The translations under genes were made by a program, and so were the position numbers. The notes under the pieces are model-generated. The model ran no database searches, was not told where the DNA came from, and was given only the letters and a program-made list of their open reading frames with translations. From Bacillus tuaregi (GTDB taxonomy: Bacteria; Bacillota; Bacilli; Bacillales; Cytobacillaceae): a DNA stretch of 64,000 nucleotides. How positions within the stretch are numbered: position 1 is the first letter of the stretch; each line of letters opens with the position of its first letter. This document shows positions 8,165-16,437 of this stretch, piece by piece. The DNA lies in contig NZ_LT629731.1 of NCBI RefSeq assembly GCF_900104575.1, positions 3,767,557-3,831,556 on the forward strand, in the 5' to 3' direction.

Positions 8165-9586
8165 ATGTCGCATGTAGTTGTGATAGGAGCCGGATTTTCT
8201 GGTCAAACAGCTGCTTTATATTTAAGAAAGAAATTGGGTAAGGAGCACGATGTAACTGTTATTAATCCTTGGCCACGCTTTACGTACATTCCTTCATTAG
8301 TATGGGTTGGAATTGGACAAATGGCTCCGGAAAAAACAATGTTTGAATTAGCGCCTGTCTTCAAAAAACACAATATTCATTTTGTTCAGGCTTTTGCAAA
8401 AGAGATACACCCTGATGATCAGTTTGTTTTAGTGGAGACAAAGGATGGACAGCAGCAAAAAATAAGATATGACTATCTAATAAATGCAACTGGACCGCAT
8501 TTGAATTTTGAAGGCACAGAAGGATTAGGACCTGATCATGATACATCACATTCCATTTGTAATATTCATCATGCCAAAATGGCACGTGATGCCTATCTTG
8601 AACAGGTAAAAAGAATGGAGAAGGGTGAAAAGGTAAAGCTTCTTATTGGAACCGGGCATGGTCAGGCTACCTGTCAGGGTGCTGCTCTAGAATACATTAC
8701 AAATATGCATAATGATCTTGTTAAAAGAGGATTAAGAGATAAAGCAACCATTATGTGGATGTCAAACGAACCACACTTAGGAGACCTTGGGGTTGGCGGT
8801 GTACACGCTTCCAAGCACGGCTATATTATGAAGTCAGAATCATTTATGAAATCTCTATTCTCTGAGCAAAACATCTACTATCAGGTTCAAACAGCCGTTA
8901 CAAAGGTAGAAAAGGGAAAGGTCTACTGGGAAAACTATCAAGGCGAATTTGGCGAAACAGAATATGATTTTGCGATGCTGATTCCGCAATTCAAGGGAAC
9001 GAAAATTAAATATATCGACCAAGATGGAAACGATATTTCAGCAAAACTAACAAACCCTGCCGGTTTCATGCTGGTCGATGGAGGGTACGGAAAGAAATGG
9101 GAGGAGCTTAAGGCAACAGATTGGCCTTCCACCTATCAATCTCCGTTCTATCCAAATATATTTGCAGCTGGAATTGCCTTCGCACCACCAGGATCTGTTT
9201 CAAAGCCACATATCACGAAGAATGGAACGGTTATCACGGCCACTGTTCCTCGTACGGGGATGGCATCAGGAATAATTGGTAAGATTGCTGCACTCAATAT
9301 TGTCGATATGATACATGGTAAGCAGCCTTCCCACCATGAATCGATGACAGAAATGCCTGGTGCATGTATTGCTTCCATTGGCAAATCGACATGGAATGGT
9401 TCAGCAGCATCCATCGTCATGTATCCAGTGACACCTGATTATGAAAAATATCCTGATTATGGAAGAGATCTAAAAATAACAGATATGGAGATTGGGCTTG
9501 CTGGTGCCTGGATGAAACGGTCTTTACACACAATGTTTATGTATAAAATGAAAGGAAATCTTGGCTGGAGTTTGATTCCAGAATAA
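8165..9586 (+). CDS. sqr: Sulfide:quinone reductase-like FAD oxidoreductase
   Basis: A 473-residue flavoprotein. The N-terminal FAD-binding motif is VVVIGAGFSGQTAALYL (residues 4-20), a second dinucleotide-binding stretch begins LLIGTGHGQATCQG near 160, and an FAD-binding C-terminal segment contains PNIFAAGIAFAPPG. Three cysteines stand out, at HSICNIHH, ATCQGAALEY and MPGACIASIGKS; two such cysteines carry the polysulfide chain in known SQRs. SQR oxidises sulfide to zero-valent sulfur and passes electrons to menaquinone at the membrane; the amphipathic C-terminus (MKRSLHTMFMYKMKG) could be the membrane contact. Neighbouring CstR-like operators support a sulfide role. Confidence 0.85.
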   Translation: MSHVVVIGAGFSGQTAALYLRKKLGKEHDVTVINPWPRFTYIPSLVWVGIGQMAPEKTMFELAPVFKKHNIHFVQAFAKEIHPDDQFVLVETKDGQQQKIRYDYLINATGPHLNFEGTEGLGPDHDTSHSICNIHHAKMARDAYLEQVKRMEKGEKVKLLIGTGHGQATCQGAALEYITNMHNDLVKRGLRDKATIMWMSNEPHLGDLGVGGVHASKHGYIMKSESFMKSLFSEQNIYYQVQTAVTKVEKGKVYWENYQGEFGETEYDFAMLIPQFKGTKIKYIDQDGNDISAKLTNPAGFMLVDGGYGKKWEELKATDWPSTYQSPFYPNIFAAGIAFAPPGSVSKPHITKNGTVITATVPRTGMASGIIGKIAALNIVDMIHGKQPSHHESMTEMPGACIASIGKSTWNGSAASIVMYPVTPDYEKYPDYGRDLKITDMEIGLAGAWMKRSLHTMFMYKMKGNLGWSLIPE

Positions 9587-9601
9587 GAGAGGAGAATGAA
9601 T

Positions 9602-9745
9602 ATGCAATTAAGTAATGAAATGAAGCCAACAAAGAGAACATTTTTCATTAGACAATGTAAAATTTACCAATTAGTTAGACTTAGTTCCTTAGGAATTAGA
9701 ATACTAAAGGTCGCCTTATTCCCGCCTGGACATTCAAAGCAATAA
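9602..9745 (+). CDS. 47-residue basic protein following SQR
   Basis: A short frame starting 15 bases after the SQR stop, with GGAG seven to eight bases before its ATG. The product is strongly basic (start MQLSNEMKPTKRTFFIRQCK, about ten Lys/Arg), has one Cys, and its middle (residues 20-41) can form an amphipathic helix ending LFPPGHSKQ. The spacing and ribosome binding site suggest that it is translated with sqr. I do not recognise it; it could be a small membrane-bound accessory protein or a decayed remnant. Confidence 0.45.
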   Translation: MQLSNEMKPTKRTFFIRQCKIYQLVRLSSLGIRILKVALFPPGHSKQ

Positions 9746-9800
9746 AACCGATTTGTCGTGTCACATAAATCAACCATATATTAGGTAAAAGTAAACACTA

Positions 9801-9834
9801 GACTCCATTATACCCCTTGGGGTATAATGGAGTC
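9801..9834. promoter_or_regulatory. 34-bp perfect palindrome containing CsoR/CstR operator 3 and a -10 box
   Basis: The 16-bp arms meet at a central TT; the core 9810-9825 reads ATACCCCTTGGGGTAT, the CsoR/CstR operator consensus. The right arm contains TATAAT (9823-9828), so a bound repressor would cover the -10 element of the downstream transporter gene. No clear -35 hexamer is visible. Confidence 0.7.
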
Positions 9835-9864
9835 ATTAAATTTACCATAAGGAAGTGCTGTTGC

Positions 9865-10848
9865 ATGCGAAAGCTTTATGTTTTTCCACAAAAACACCTG
9901 CTTTTGAGTGTCCCGTTAACATTAATACTCGGATTCATTATTGGTACTGCTATTGATACCAGCTTTTTGCAGCCTACAATATTAATTGGAACCATTATTA
10001 TGATATATGCCACAATGGTTGGATTTAAGGTAAAAGAACTAACATCGATTAAAGGATCAAAGGTATTAGGTTATTCTCTACTATTAAACTTTGTCATTAT
10101 TCCCGTTATCGCGTTTTTATTAGGAAAACTGCTGTTACATAACCATCCTGTTATGTTTGCCGGGTTGGCGCTTTCAGCTCTTTTACCTACCAGTGGGATG
10201 ACCATTTCATGGACGGCTATTCAAAAAGGAAATGTACCGGCAGCTGTTAAATTAACCGTTTTCGGTTTAACTCTTGGCTCGCTTTTGACACCATGGTATT
10301 TACTGGCCATGGTAGGGAAATATGTGGATGTTAATATTCTCGAAACGATGAAAACCATCTTATTAGTGGTATTTGTACCAATGCTATTAGGGCATATTAC
10401 CTTTAAGCTATTACTGAAAAAATATACATTAGAGCAATTCCAAAAGAAAATCAAACCAAATCTTGCTCCCTTAAGCAACTGGGGGATGCTTTATGTCGTG
10501 TTTGTTAGTATTAGTATGAAGGCCCCTATTATTCTCTCTAACCTGCAGCTGATTGCCCTTGCTTTTGTTGTATTAGTGGTCTTTTACGCAATCAACTATT
10601 TGATTAGTACCTTTACGGCTAAAAAATTTCTGGATAGGGAAAATGGAATTGCTTTAGTTAACGGGACAGTACTTAGAAACCTGTCGATTGCGATAGGATT
10701 AGCTGCAACCTCCTTTGGAGCAGAAGCAGCTCTAATCGTTACCATTGCCTTTATCGTACAGCAGCAAAGTATTGCATATTACGGAAAAGCTGCTAATAAA
10801 TACTGGTTTAAGCCTCAAAAGACCAAGCCAGCTGCCGCTGTAAACTAA
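9865..10848 (+). CDS. BASS/ACR3-like anion transporter
   Basis: A roughly 327-residue membrane protein with ten hydrophobic helices. The repeat-like segments LALSALLPTSGMTISWTAIQKGN and LVNGTVLRNLSIAIGLAA match the crossing-helix motifs of the bile acid:sodium symporter/ACR3 superfamily. Arsenite exporters of this fold carry a conserved Cys in helix 4 that I do not see at the equivalent position (LPTSGMTISW), so arsenite export is uncertain; with sqr upstream and a CstR-like operator in its promoter, a sulfur anion is an attractive substrate but unproven. The ATG at 9865 has GGAAGTG upstream; an earlier in-frame start at 9817 falls inside the operator and is rejected. Confidence 0.75.
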   Translation: MRKLYVFPQKHLLLSVPLTLILGFIIGTAIDTSFLQPTILIGTIIMIYATMVGFKVKELTSIKGSKVLGYSLLLNFVIIPVIAFLLGKLLLHNHPVMFAGLALSALLPTSGMTISWTAIQKGNVPAAVKLTVFGLTLGSLLTPWYLLAMVGKYVDVNILETMKTILLVVFVPMLLGHITFKLLLKKYTLEQFQKKIKPNLAPLSNWGMLYVVFVSISMKAPIILSNLQLIALAFVVLVVFYAINYLISTFTAKKFLDRENGIALVNGTVLRNLSIAIGLAATSFGAEAALIVTIAFIVQQQSIAYYGKAANKYWFKPQKTKPAAAVN

Positions 10849-10855
10849 TTATGCC

Positions 10856-10898
10856 AAAGCCTACTCTTCATCCGAACAATGATTGAGTGGGCTTTTTT
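10856..10898 (+). terminator. Rho-independent terminator after the BASS/ACR3-like gene
   Basis: AAAGCCTACTC and GAGTGGGCTTT pair with one mismatch, followed by TTTTT. The stem begins about eight bases after the stop codon. Confidence 0.75.
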
Positions 10899-10992
10899 GT
10901 TATGCGAGATTTCATCTAGTTTTCACAATTTCCCCTTACTTTCTGTGTATATTTATAGTGATAAGGTATCTCTTTCTATTGGTGGTGGTGAA

Positions 10993-12009
10993 ATGATGAA
11001 GGACAAGGATTTTAAAAAGCTAGTATCAGAGTTGTCTGAAGGAATTGTTATCATGGATTCAAATAGAAGGATTATTTACATTAACGAACAGTCTCTTCGA
11101 ATTACAGGCTGGCAGGTTGGCGAGTCAGTACCCTATTGCAGCTATTGTCAGCTACGTCAGGTAGATGAAGATGAAGAACGCTGTATTCTAGCAAACGAAA
11201 ATCCATTAGCAAGCTTTCGTTCGCATATGCCAAATTACGTTAATACTGAAACAGACTTTGAAATGTCTATGAAAAAACACGAATTAGATGGTCAAGTCTA
11301 TCAGGTTTTGATGATTAAAAATCCGAGTCATAATAATCATGATGAAACCGTGAAAATGCAGGAGCTCCTTATTCAGGAAACCATGCTTGCCCAGGAAAGC
11401 GAACGCAAAAGAATTGCTATGGAGCTTCATGACCATATCGGCCAAAGTGTCTACAGCATATATTTAGGATTAGATGGAATTAAACGCCATGTTCAGGATC
11501 CGGAATACCACGAAAAGCTTGAAAAAATGAATGTCATGATGGAACAAACTCTCCACTGTTTAAAACGCCTCACAAAAGAATTACGTCCCCGTTTATTTGA
11601 TAACCTAGGATTTGAGACTGCTTTACGATCCGCTGTTGAGGATTGGCAGCACCTGTATAAAGCCGATTTCTCATTGACAATGAACATTCCTCATGACCTA
11701 AAGCTCGAGAAAGAGGAAGGTCTTCATATTTTTAGAATTATTCAGGAGGCCGTCAATAACGCCATCCGACACGGAAAAGCAACAAAGATAAAAATTGAAA
11801 TCTACACCATTGATCAGGTCCTTTATTTCCAAATAAGTGATAATGGACTGGGATTTGATCTAGATAGTATAAATGGCAATGGTGTCGGCTTAAAGCATAT
11901 GAAGGAACGAGTAAAAATGTTTAATGGCGATATTAAGTGGATTAGCCAAAATGGACAGTCCACAAGGATAGAAGGCTATATCACCATTGAGAAGGGGGAA
12001 GAACATTGA
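10993..12009 (+). CDS. PAS sensor histidine kinase with NreB-like Cys cluster
   Basis: A soluble kinase of 338 residues. Residues 8-110 form a PAS domain with three cysteines spaced C49-X2-C52-X11-C64; residues 128-190 are HisKA_3 with the phosphorylated His in AMELHDHIGQ (near 146); residues 230-338 are the ATPase (N-box EAVNNAIRHG, G-box DNGLGFD and GVGLKHMKERV). NreB of staphylococci uses C-X2-C-X11-C-X2-C to hold an oxygen-labile 4Fe-4S cluster; here the position of the fourth Cys is Ala. The ATG at 10993 follows GGTGGTG. It overlaps the response regulator gene by four bases. It likely senses oxygen, redox state or a sulfur species. Confidence 0.85.
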   Translation: MMKDKDFKKLVSELSEGIVIMDSNRRIIYINEQSLRITGWQVGESVPYCSYCQLRQVDEDEERCILANENPLASFRSHMPNYVNTETDFEMSMKKHELDGQVYQVLMIKNPSHNNHDETVKMQELLIQETMLAQESERKRIAMELHDHIGQSVYSIYLGLDGIKRHVQDPEYHEKLEKMNVMMEQTLHCLKRLTKELRPRLFDNLGFETALRSAVEDWQHLYKADFSLTMNIPHDLKLEKEEGLHIFRIIQEAVNNAIRHGKATKIKIEIYTIDQVLYFQISDNGLGFDLDSINGNGVGLKHMKERVKMFNGDIKWISQNGQSTRIEGYITIEKGEEH

Positions 12010-12626
12010 ATACCTTAATTGTTGATGACCATGAAATTGTTCGTGATGGACTGGCTATGCTGTTAAAGGATTCTTTTCCCATTACTTCTATCTTATTTGC
12101 TTCAGACGGACGTGAAGCACTGCAAAAGGCAACGAATTACAAAATCGATCTAGTCTTAATGGATCTTTCTATGCCCGGAGGATTAGATGGACTCCATGCC
12201 TTAAGAGAAATGCGAAAGCTGCTGCCAAAGGGGAAGATAATTATCTTCTCCATGTATGATGAAATAGATTATCAACAGAAAGCCTTCGAATATGGCGCTG
12301 ATGGCTACCTGGTTAAACAGCTGAAAAGTGATTCGATCATCAGATCAATAGAACAAATCTTAAAGGGGAAGAAAATAGCTAATGAAAAAGTAATCGATGC
12401 TAATATCCAGGATGACGTCTGGAAAAGTCCCTTCTCGCCGAGAGAACAAGAAGTTTTTATTTTAACCATCAAGGGTTATACTCAAGTGGACATTGCCAAA
12501 ACAATGAATATCAGCATTAAAACCGTTGAAAACCATAGAAGAAATATAAGCAAAAAACTTGGAACAACTAACAAACGAAATTGGCTTGAATTTGCTCAGC
12601 AGCATAAGATGCTAGAAATGTACTAA
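12006..12626 (+). CDS. NarL/LuxR-family response regulator
   Basis: A 206-residue regulator. The receiver domain has the acidic pair in VDDHE and the phosphoacceptor Asp in VLMDLSMPGG (near residue 53), and the C-terminal LuxR-type helix-turn-helix is seen in SPREQEVFILTIKGYTQVDI and NISIKTVENHRRNI. It starts at a TTG that overlaps the kinase stop codon (TTGA), with GGGGGAA upstream, so the two proteins are translationally coupled and form a two-component system. The targets are unknown; the TAGGGG palindrome upstream of sqr is one candidate. Confidence 0.9.
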   Translation: MNTLIVDDHEIVRDGLAMLLKDSFPITSILFASDGREALQKATNYKIDLVLMDLSMPGGLDGLHALREMRKLLPKGKIIIFSMYDEIDYQQKAFEYGADGYLVKQLKSDSIIRSIEQILKGKKIANEKVIDANIQDDVWKSPFSPREQEVFILTIKGYTQVDIAKTMNISIKTVENHRRNISKKLGTTNKRNWLEFAQQHKMLEMY

Positions 12627-12630
12627 AATC

Positions 12631-12691
12631 GGTGTCAGGCACCACAAAAAGACGAATTACCTAAAACTGTCCATTTGTGGTGCCTGACACC
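12631..12691. repeat. GGTGTCAGGCACC-type palindromic element, probable bidirectional terminator
   Basis: GGTGTCAGGCACCACAAA and TTTGTGGTGCCTGACACC are perfect 18-base inverted repeats around a 25-base loop. It separates the convergent response regulator and dbpA genes. A related element with core GTGCCAGGCACC lies at 61355-61398. Such hairpins are widespread between genes of Bacillaceae. Confidence 0.75.
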
Positions 12692-12697
12692 TTTGCT

Positions 12698-14137
12698 TTA
12701 TTTTGCTTTATGCACCTTTAATCGCTTGCCTTTGACAGTCTTATCCTTCATAGCTTGTAGGACAGCCTGACCCTTTCCGTTCAAGATTTCAACAAAGGAA
12801 GCATTTTCTTCAATGGTGATGATGCCAATATCATCAGCTGTCACGCCATCTAATTTGGCAATAGTTCCAACAAAATCAACGGCTCTCAGCTTCTTTTTCT
12901 TGCCGCCGTTAAAATATAGCTTCATAATATCTTGATTTAATTTTGCTCCTTTATCCTCCTTCAAAACCGGGGCAGCATTTATTTTTGCAGCAAACAAAGT
13001 CCTTTTGTTTTCTACCTCCTCCTTTGAAGGTGGTTCCACTACCGGAATCGCAAATCCAATATATCGCTCAATTTCCTCTACATACTTTTGTTCATAAGGG
13101 GTCACAAAGGTAACCGCCTTCCCTTCTTTTCCTGCTCTCCCTGTTCTTCCCGTACGGTGAACATAGCTTTCCTTTTCCACTGGAATATCGTAATTCACCA
13201 CCAGATTAATATTCTCCACATCAATACCTCTTGCTGCTACATCGGTAGCCACCAGATAGGGAAATTCTCCTCTTTTAAAATCGTCCATGACAGCGAACCT
13301 GTCTTCCTGGTACATCCCTCCATGCAGCTTATCACATGGATAACCTGCACGATCCAACCCCTCCATCACATCATCGACTCGTTCCTGAGTACGGCAGAAA
13401 ATCATGCAGCTGTCAGGATTCTCAACCATCGTCAAATCCTTTAGAAGGGAGAATTTTTCATCTTCCTTTATATCAATAAGACTGTGAGAAATTCTATCTG
13501 TCGTAATTCCAGAAGCTTCTATTGTAATTTCAACAGGTTTCCTCATATAGGTATGAACGAGTTGTTTAATACTCTCCGGCATTGTTGCTGAAAATACAGA
13601 GGTCACCCGCTCTGCAGGGAGCTTTTGAATGATACTCTCAACCTGTTCAATAAATCCCATATTCAGCATTTCATCTGCTTCATCAATAACAAGATACTTT
13701 AATTTTTCAACCGGCAGGGTTCCTTTCTCTAGATGATCTAATACCCTACCAGGTGTGCCGACAACAACATGAGTTTTTTGCTTGAGCTCAAGCTTTTGCT
13801 TCGCAAAGGATTGCTTACCGTAAATAGCCGTAGCTTTTATCCTTTTATACCTGCCAATATTGGTGATATCCTCCTTTATCTGAGCAGCGAGCTCTCGGGT
13901 AGGTGTCAAAATCAGACATTGCGGTTTATTCTCAACCCATTCAACCATTTCACATACCGGTATTCCAAAGGCAGCAGTCTTTCCACTTCCTGTTTGTGAC
14001 ATAACCACCAAATCCTTTTTTTCTAATGCCATCGGAATCACCTTAAGCTGAACCTCTGTTGGATTTACGTAATTCATATCCGTAAGTGCCCTAATAATTT
14101 CGTCACTTATATGATAATTTTTAAAGAATTCGCCCAT
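12698..14137 (-). CDS. dbpA: ATP-dependent RNA helicase DbpA
   Basis: A DEAD-box helicase of 479 residues, the length of B. subtilis DbpA/YxiN. Motifs in order: Q motif [11 protein letters not shown], Walker [19 protein letters not shown] in [11 protein letters not shown] in VFSATMP, and [12 protein letters not shown]. The C-terminal 75 residues form the DbpA RNA-binding domain ([32 protein letters not shown]), which in this family recognises hairpin 92 of 23S rRNA during assembly of the large ribosomal subunit. The ATG has GAGG upstream. It is monocistronic. Confidence 0.95.
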   Translation of the reverse strand: MGEFFKNYHISDEIIRALTDMNYVNPTEVQLKVIPMALEKKDLVVMSQTGSGKTAAFGIPVCEMVEWVENKPQCLILTPTRELAAQIKEDITNIGRYKRIKATAIYGKQSFAKQKLELKQKTHVVVGTPGRVLDHLEKGTLPVEKLKYLVIDEADEMLNMGFIEQVESIIQKLPAERVTSVFSATMPESIKQLVHTYMRKPVEITIEASGITTDRISHSLIDIKEDEKFSLLKDLTMVENPDSCMIFCRTQERVDDVMEGLDRAGYPCDKLHGGMYQEDRFAVMDDFKRGEFPYLVATDVAARGIDVENINLVVNYDIPVEKESYVHRTGRTGRAGKEGKAVTFVTPYEQKYVEEIERYIGFAIPVVEPPSKEEVENKRTLFAAKINAAPVLKEDKGAKLNQDIMKLYFNGGKKKKLRAVDFVGTIAKLDGVTADDIGIITIEENASFVEILNGKGQAVLQAMKDKTVKGKRLKVHKAK

Positions 14138-14272
14138 TAACTAACCTCATTTTATTTATTTTTTATCTTTCGACAAATATTAACAGATATTGAATCATCC
14201 TCATAGATTATTTTTACCAAAACAGCACAAATATACCTGATAACAAGTACATACTCTGCTTCTTAAAAATGA

Positions 14273-14320
14273 AAGGACGGATTTTCTGCGACCTTTTTTG
14301 GAAGCAGAAAATCCGTCCTT
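14273..14320 (-). terminator. Strong hairpin terminator after the atypical SDR gene
   Basis: AAGGACGGATTTTCTGC and GCAGAAAATCCGTCCTT form a perfect 17-bp stem around a 14-base loop. It ends seven bases from the SDR stop codon. Confidence 0.7.
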
Positions 14321-14327
14321 ATGTTTA

Positions 14328-15098
14328 TTAATAATGAACTGCATTACCTGTACCACCTGTTAGAGACAGCACTTCGCCACTCATGGAGACGGATAATGGT
14401 GATGCCAGGAAGGTGATTACATTTGCCACATCCTGAGCATTGACCAGACGACCGATGGAGTTCGAGCTTGCAAGCTTAGCCCGGTCCGCTTCATTTGGAA
14501 TTCGTTCATGAATGGTTTCTGTTTCTGTAAATCCAGGATAGACAGCATTCACATTTATACCATATTTACCTAATTCTATCGATGAAGTTTTCGTTAAATG
14601 CACAACCGATACATTTCTTGCCCCCGCACTAACACTTCCGGCCATTCTAGCTGCCAAGCCACTCACATTAATAATCCTGCCCCAATTATTTTCCTTCATA
14701 TAAGGCGCAACCGCTCTTGTACAACGGAAATAGCCGAGAAATTTCTCTTCAAAGTCCTTTAGGATCAATTCTTCACTTATTTCATTAAATCCTTCCGGTT
14801 CCTTTCCGCTTACGCGGGCTCCGTTATTCACTAAAATATCGATACCGCCTAATAAATCTGCAGCGGATTTCACTAGATTTTGAATAGAATCCTTATTTCC
14901 CAAGTCCGCAGTGACTGGGTATACATTACGGCCGGTTTCCTCGCTAATTTCCTTAGCTGCGACTTTTAATGCTTCTTCATTTCTAGAACATATGACACAA
15001 TCAACCCCTTCTAGTGCCAATTGACGTGCAACTGCCTTCCCAATTCCGCGACTGCCTCCTGTAATTAACGCTTTTTTTCCGGCTAACTGTAAATCCAT
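14328..15098 (-). CDS. Short-chain dehydrogenase/reductase family protein lacking the YxxxK motif
   Basis: A 256-residue Rossmann-fold protein with the cofactor motif ITGGSRGIGKAVA (residues 11-23), NNGAR (near 91) and the catalytic-region Ser in INVSGLAARM. Aligning the following helix with ordinary SDRs (which read Y-x-x-x-K before VVHLTK) places Ala and Asn where the catalytic Tyr and Lys should be (AGARNVSVVHLTK). It therefore probably does not run the usual carbonyl reduction; such divergent SDRs exist, with roles mostly unknown. It has AGGAGG before its ATG and no operon partner. Confidence 0.85.
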   Translation of the reverse strand: MDLQLAGKKALITGGSRGIGKAVARQLALEGVDCVICSRNEEALKVAAKEISEETGRNVYPVTADLGNKDSIQNLVKSAADLLGGIDILVNNGARVSGKEPEGFNEISEELILKDFEEKFLGYFRCTRAVAPYMKENNWGRIINVSGLAARMAGSVSAGARNVSVVHLTKTSSIELGKYGINVNAVYPGFTETETIHERIPNEADRAKLASSNSIGRLVNAQDVANVITFLASPLSVSMSGEVLSLTGGTGNAVHY

Positions 15099-15220
15099 TA
15101 TATTACCTCCTAATCATTTGCAGGATGATTTCCTTTTATGTAAAATGACATTAATTCTCTCATTTATTATTTCATTATTTTGAAAAAAGAAGCAACTATT
15201 AAACTCTAAGGATGATTTAT

Positions 15221-16018
15221 ATGCTGGAAACCATTCAAATACTCGATACAACAAAAGCTGCCTATAAGGCTGGTAAAAAAATTCTTGAAATATATCACAC
15301 CGATTTCCAAGTAGAAGAAAAAGCGGATGCCTCACCACTCACATTAGCTGACCGTAAATCACATGAGATTATTGTTGAACATTTAAGCAGGGGATATCCC
15401 TCCATTCCAATCCTAAGTGAAGAAGGGCTACATTTACCTTACGAGGAACGAAAAAAATGGAATACTCTTTGGATTGTGGATCCATTGGATGGAACGAAGG
15501 AGTTTGTGAACCGCAACGGACAGTTTACTGTGAATATTGCACTTGTTCAACAGCAAAAACCAGTCCTAGGTGTTATATATGTTCCTGTAAAAGATGTGAT
15601 GTATTATTCCAACCACCTCGGTGCCTTTAAGGTAAATCAGTACAGCACCCACCAGTTTACATCAGAGCAGGATTTATTAGCGGTTTCTGTTAAAATCTCG
15701 GTTGGACACGAGGGGACATATAAAGTAGTTGCCAGTCGCTCCCATTTATCACCTGAAACAGAAGCCTTTGTCGAGAAACTAAAAAATGAATATGGAGAGA
15801 TTGAGCTCATTTCGGCTGGAAGTTCATTGAAATTCTGTTTAGTGGCAGAAGGCAAGGCCAATGTCTATCCACGCTTTGCCCCTACAATGGAATGGGATAC
15901 CGCAGCAGGCCAGGCTATCGTCGAAGCAGCAGGTGGAGCGGTGATAGATTCTGAAACCAAGCAACCGTTGCAATATAATAAAGAACAGTTAACAAACAGC
16001 TGGTTCATTGTTCGATAA
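15221..16018 (+). CDS. cysQ: 3'(2'),5'-bisphosphate nucleotidase CysQ
   Basis: A Mg-dependent, lithium-sensitive inositol-monophosphatase-fold enzyme that degrades 3'-phosphoadenosine 5'-phosphate, a by-product of sulfate assimilation. Visible motifs: SPLTLADRKSHE, the metal site SEEG, then VDPLDGTKEFVNRNGQFTVNIALV, and WDTAAGQAIVEAAGG. The ATG at 15221 has AAGG nine bases upstream; the in-frame ATG at 15212 overlaps that site. The product is 265 residues. It stands alone, facing away from the SDR gene. Confidence 0.92.
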   Translation: MLETIQILDTTKAAYKAGKKILEIYHTDFQVEEKADASPLTLADRKSHEIIVEHLSRGYPSIPILSEEGLHLPYEERKKWNTLWIVDPLDGTKEFVNRNGQFTVNIALVQQQKPVLGVIYVPVKDVMYYSNHLGAFKVNQYSTHQFTSEQDLLAVSVKISVGHEGTYKVVASRSHLSPETEAFVEKLKNEYGEIELISAGSSLKFCLVAEGKANVYPRFAPTMEWDTAAGQAIVEAAGGAVIDSETKQPLQYNKEQLTNSWFIVR

Positions 16019-16025
16019 TATACTG

Positions 16026-16058
16026 AAAAGAGCCGCTACATCAAATCGGCTCTTTTTT
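16026..16058 (+). terminator. Terminator of cysQ
   Basis: AAAAGAGCCG and CGGCTCTTTT pair around an 11-base loop, followed by TT. It starts eight bases after the cysQ stop. Confidence 0.85.
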
Positions 16059-16074
16059 GCAAGCTTGACCAACT

Positions 16075-16278
16075 TTACTCTTCATTCATTTCATTTAGCT
16101 CATCGATTAACTGCTTTGTCCGTTTCGCATTCCCCTGCGCAAAATTCTCAAGGCGTTCCTTTAGCTCATCGTCGCCTTCAACTCTCTCAGCACTGATTAG
16201 ATATGTACGCATTAAATCCTCTTCCATTTCGATTGAGTCTTTCAGTACTTTCTCAAGCCTAGCTTTATCATCACTCAC
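16075..16278 (-). CDS. Small acidic helical protein
   Basis: A 67-residue, strongly acidic and apparently all-helical protein (SDDKARLEKVLKDSIEMEED, then ERLENFAQGN and LIDELNEMNEE). I place the start at the GTG at 16278, seven to eight bases after AAAGGAGG; an ATG two codons upstream touches the ribosome binding site, and the longer frame back to 16362 is not supported. No function recognised; the shape is like small ferritin-like or coiled-coil proteins of Bacillus. It follows the triple-PAS kinase gene on the same strand after a 159-base gap. Confidence 0.6.
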   Translation of the reverse strand: MSDDKARLEKVLKDSIEMEEDLMRTYLISAERVEGDDELKERLENFAQGNAKRTKQLIDELNEMNEE

Positions 16279-16437
16279 ATACATCCCTCCTTTGCATTCT
16301 TCTATATCGTTTACAAATACATTTTTGAATATCCATATGTGCTCCAAATGAAAACCTGCCAATTAAAGAAAATTGCTGTCAGCTTTACTGACAGCTCGAA
16401 TTTCTCAGACTTCCTAATACTAAAGGTTTGGTTCATT

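Noticed and set aside
9865-10848. Arsenite exporter assignment (ArsB/ACR3) for the transporter
   Set aside because: No arsR or arsC nearby, the helix-4 Cys was not seen, and the promoter has a CsoR/CstR-type operator.
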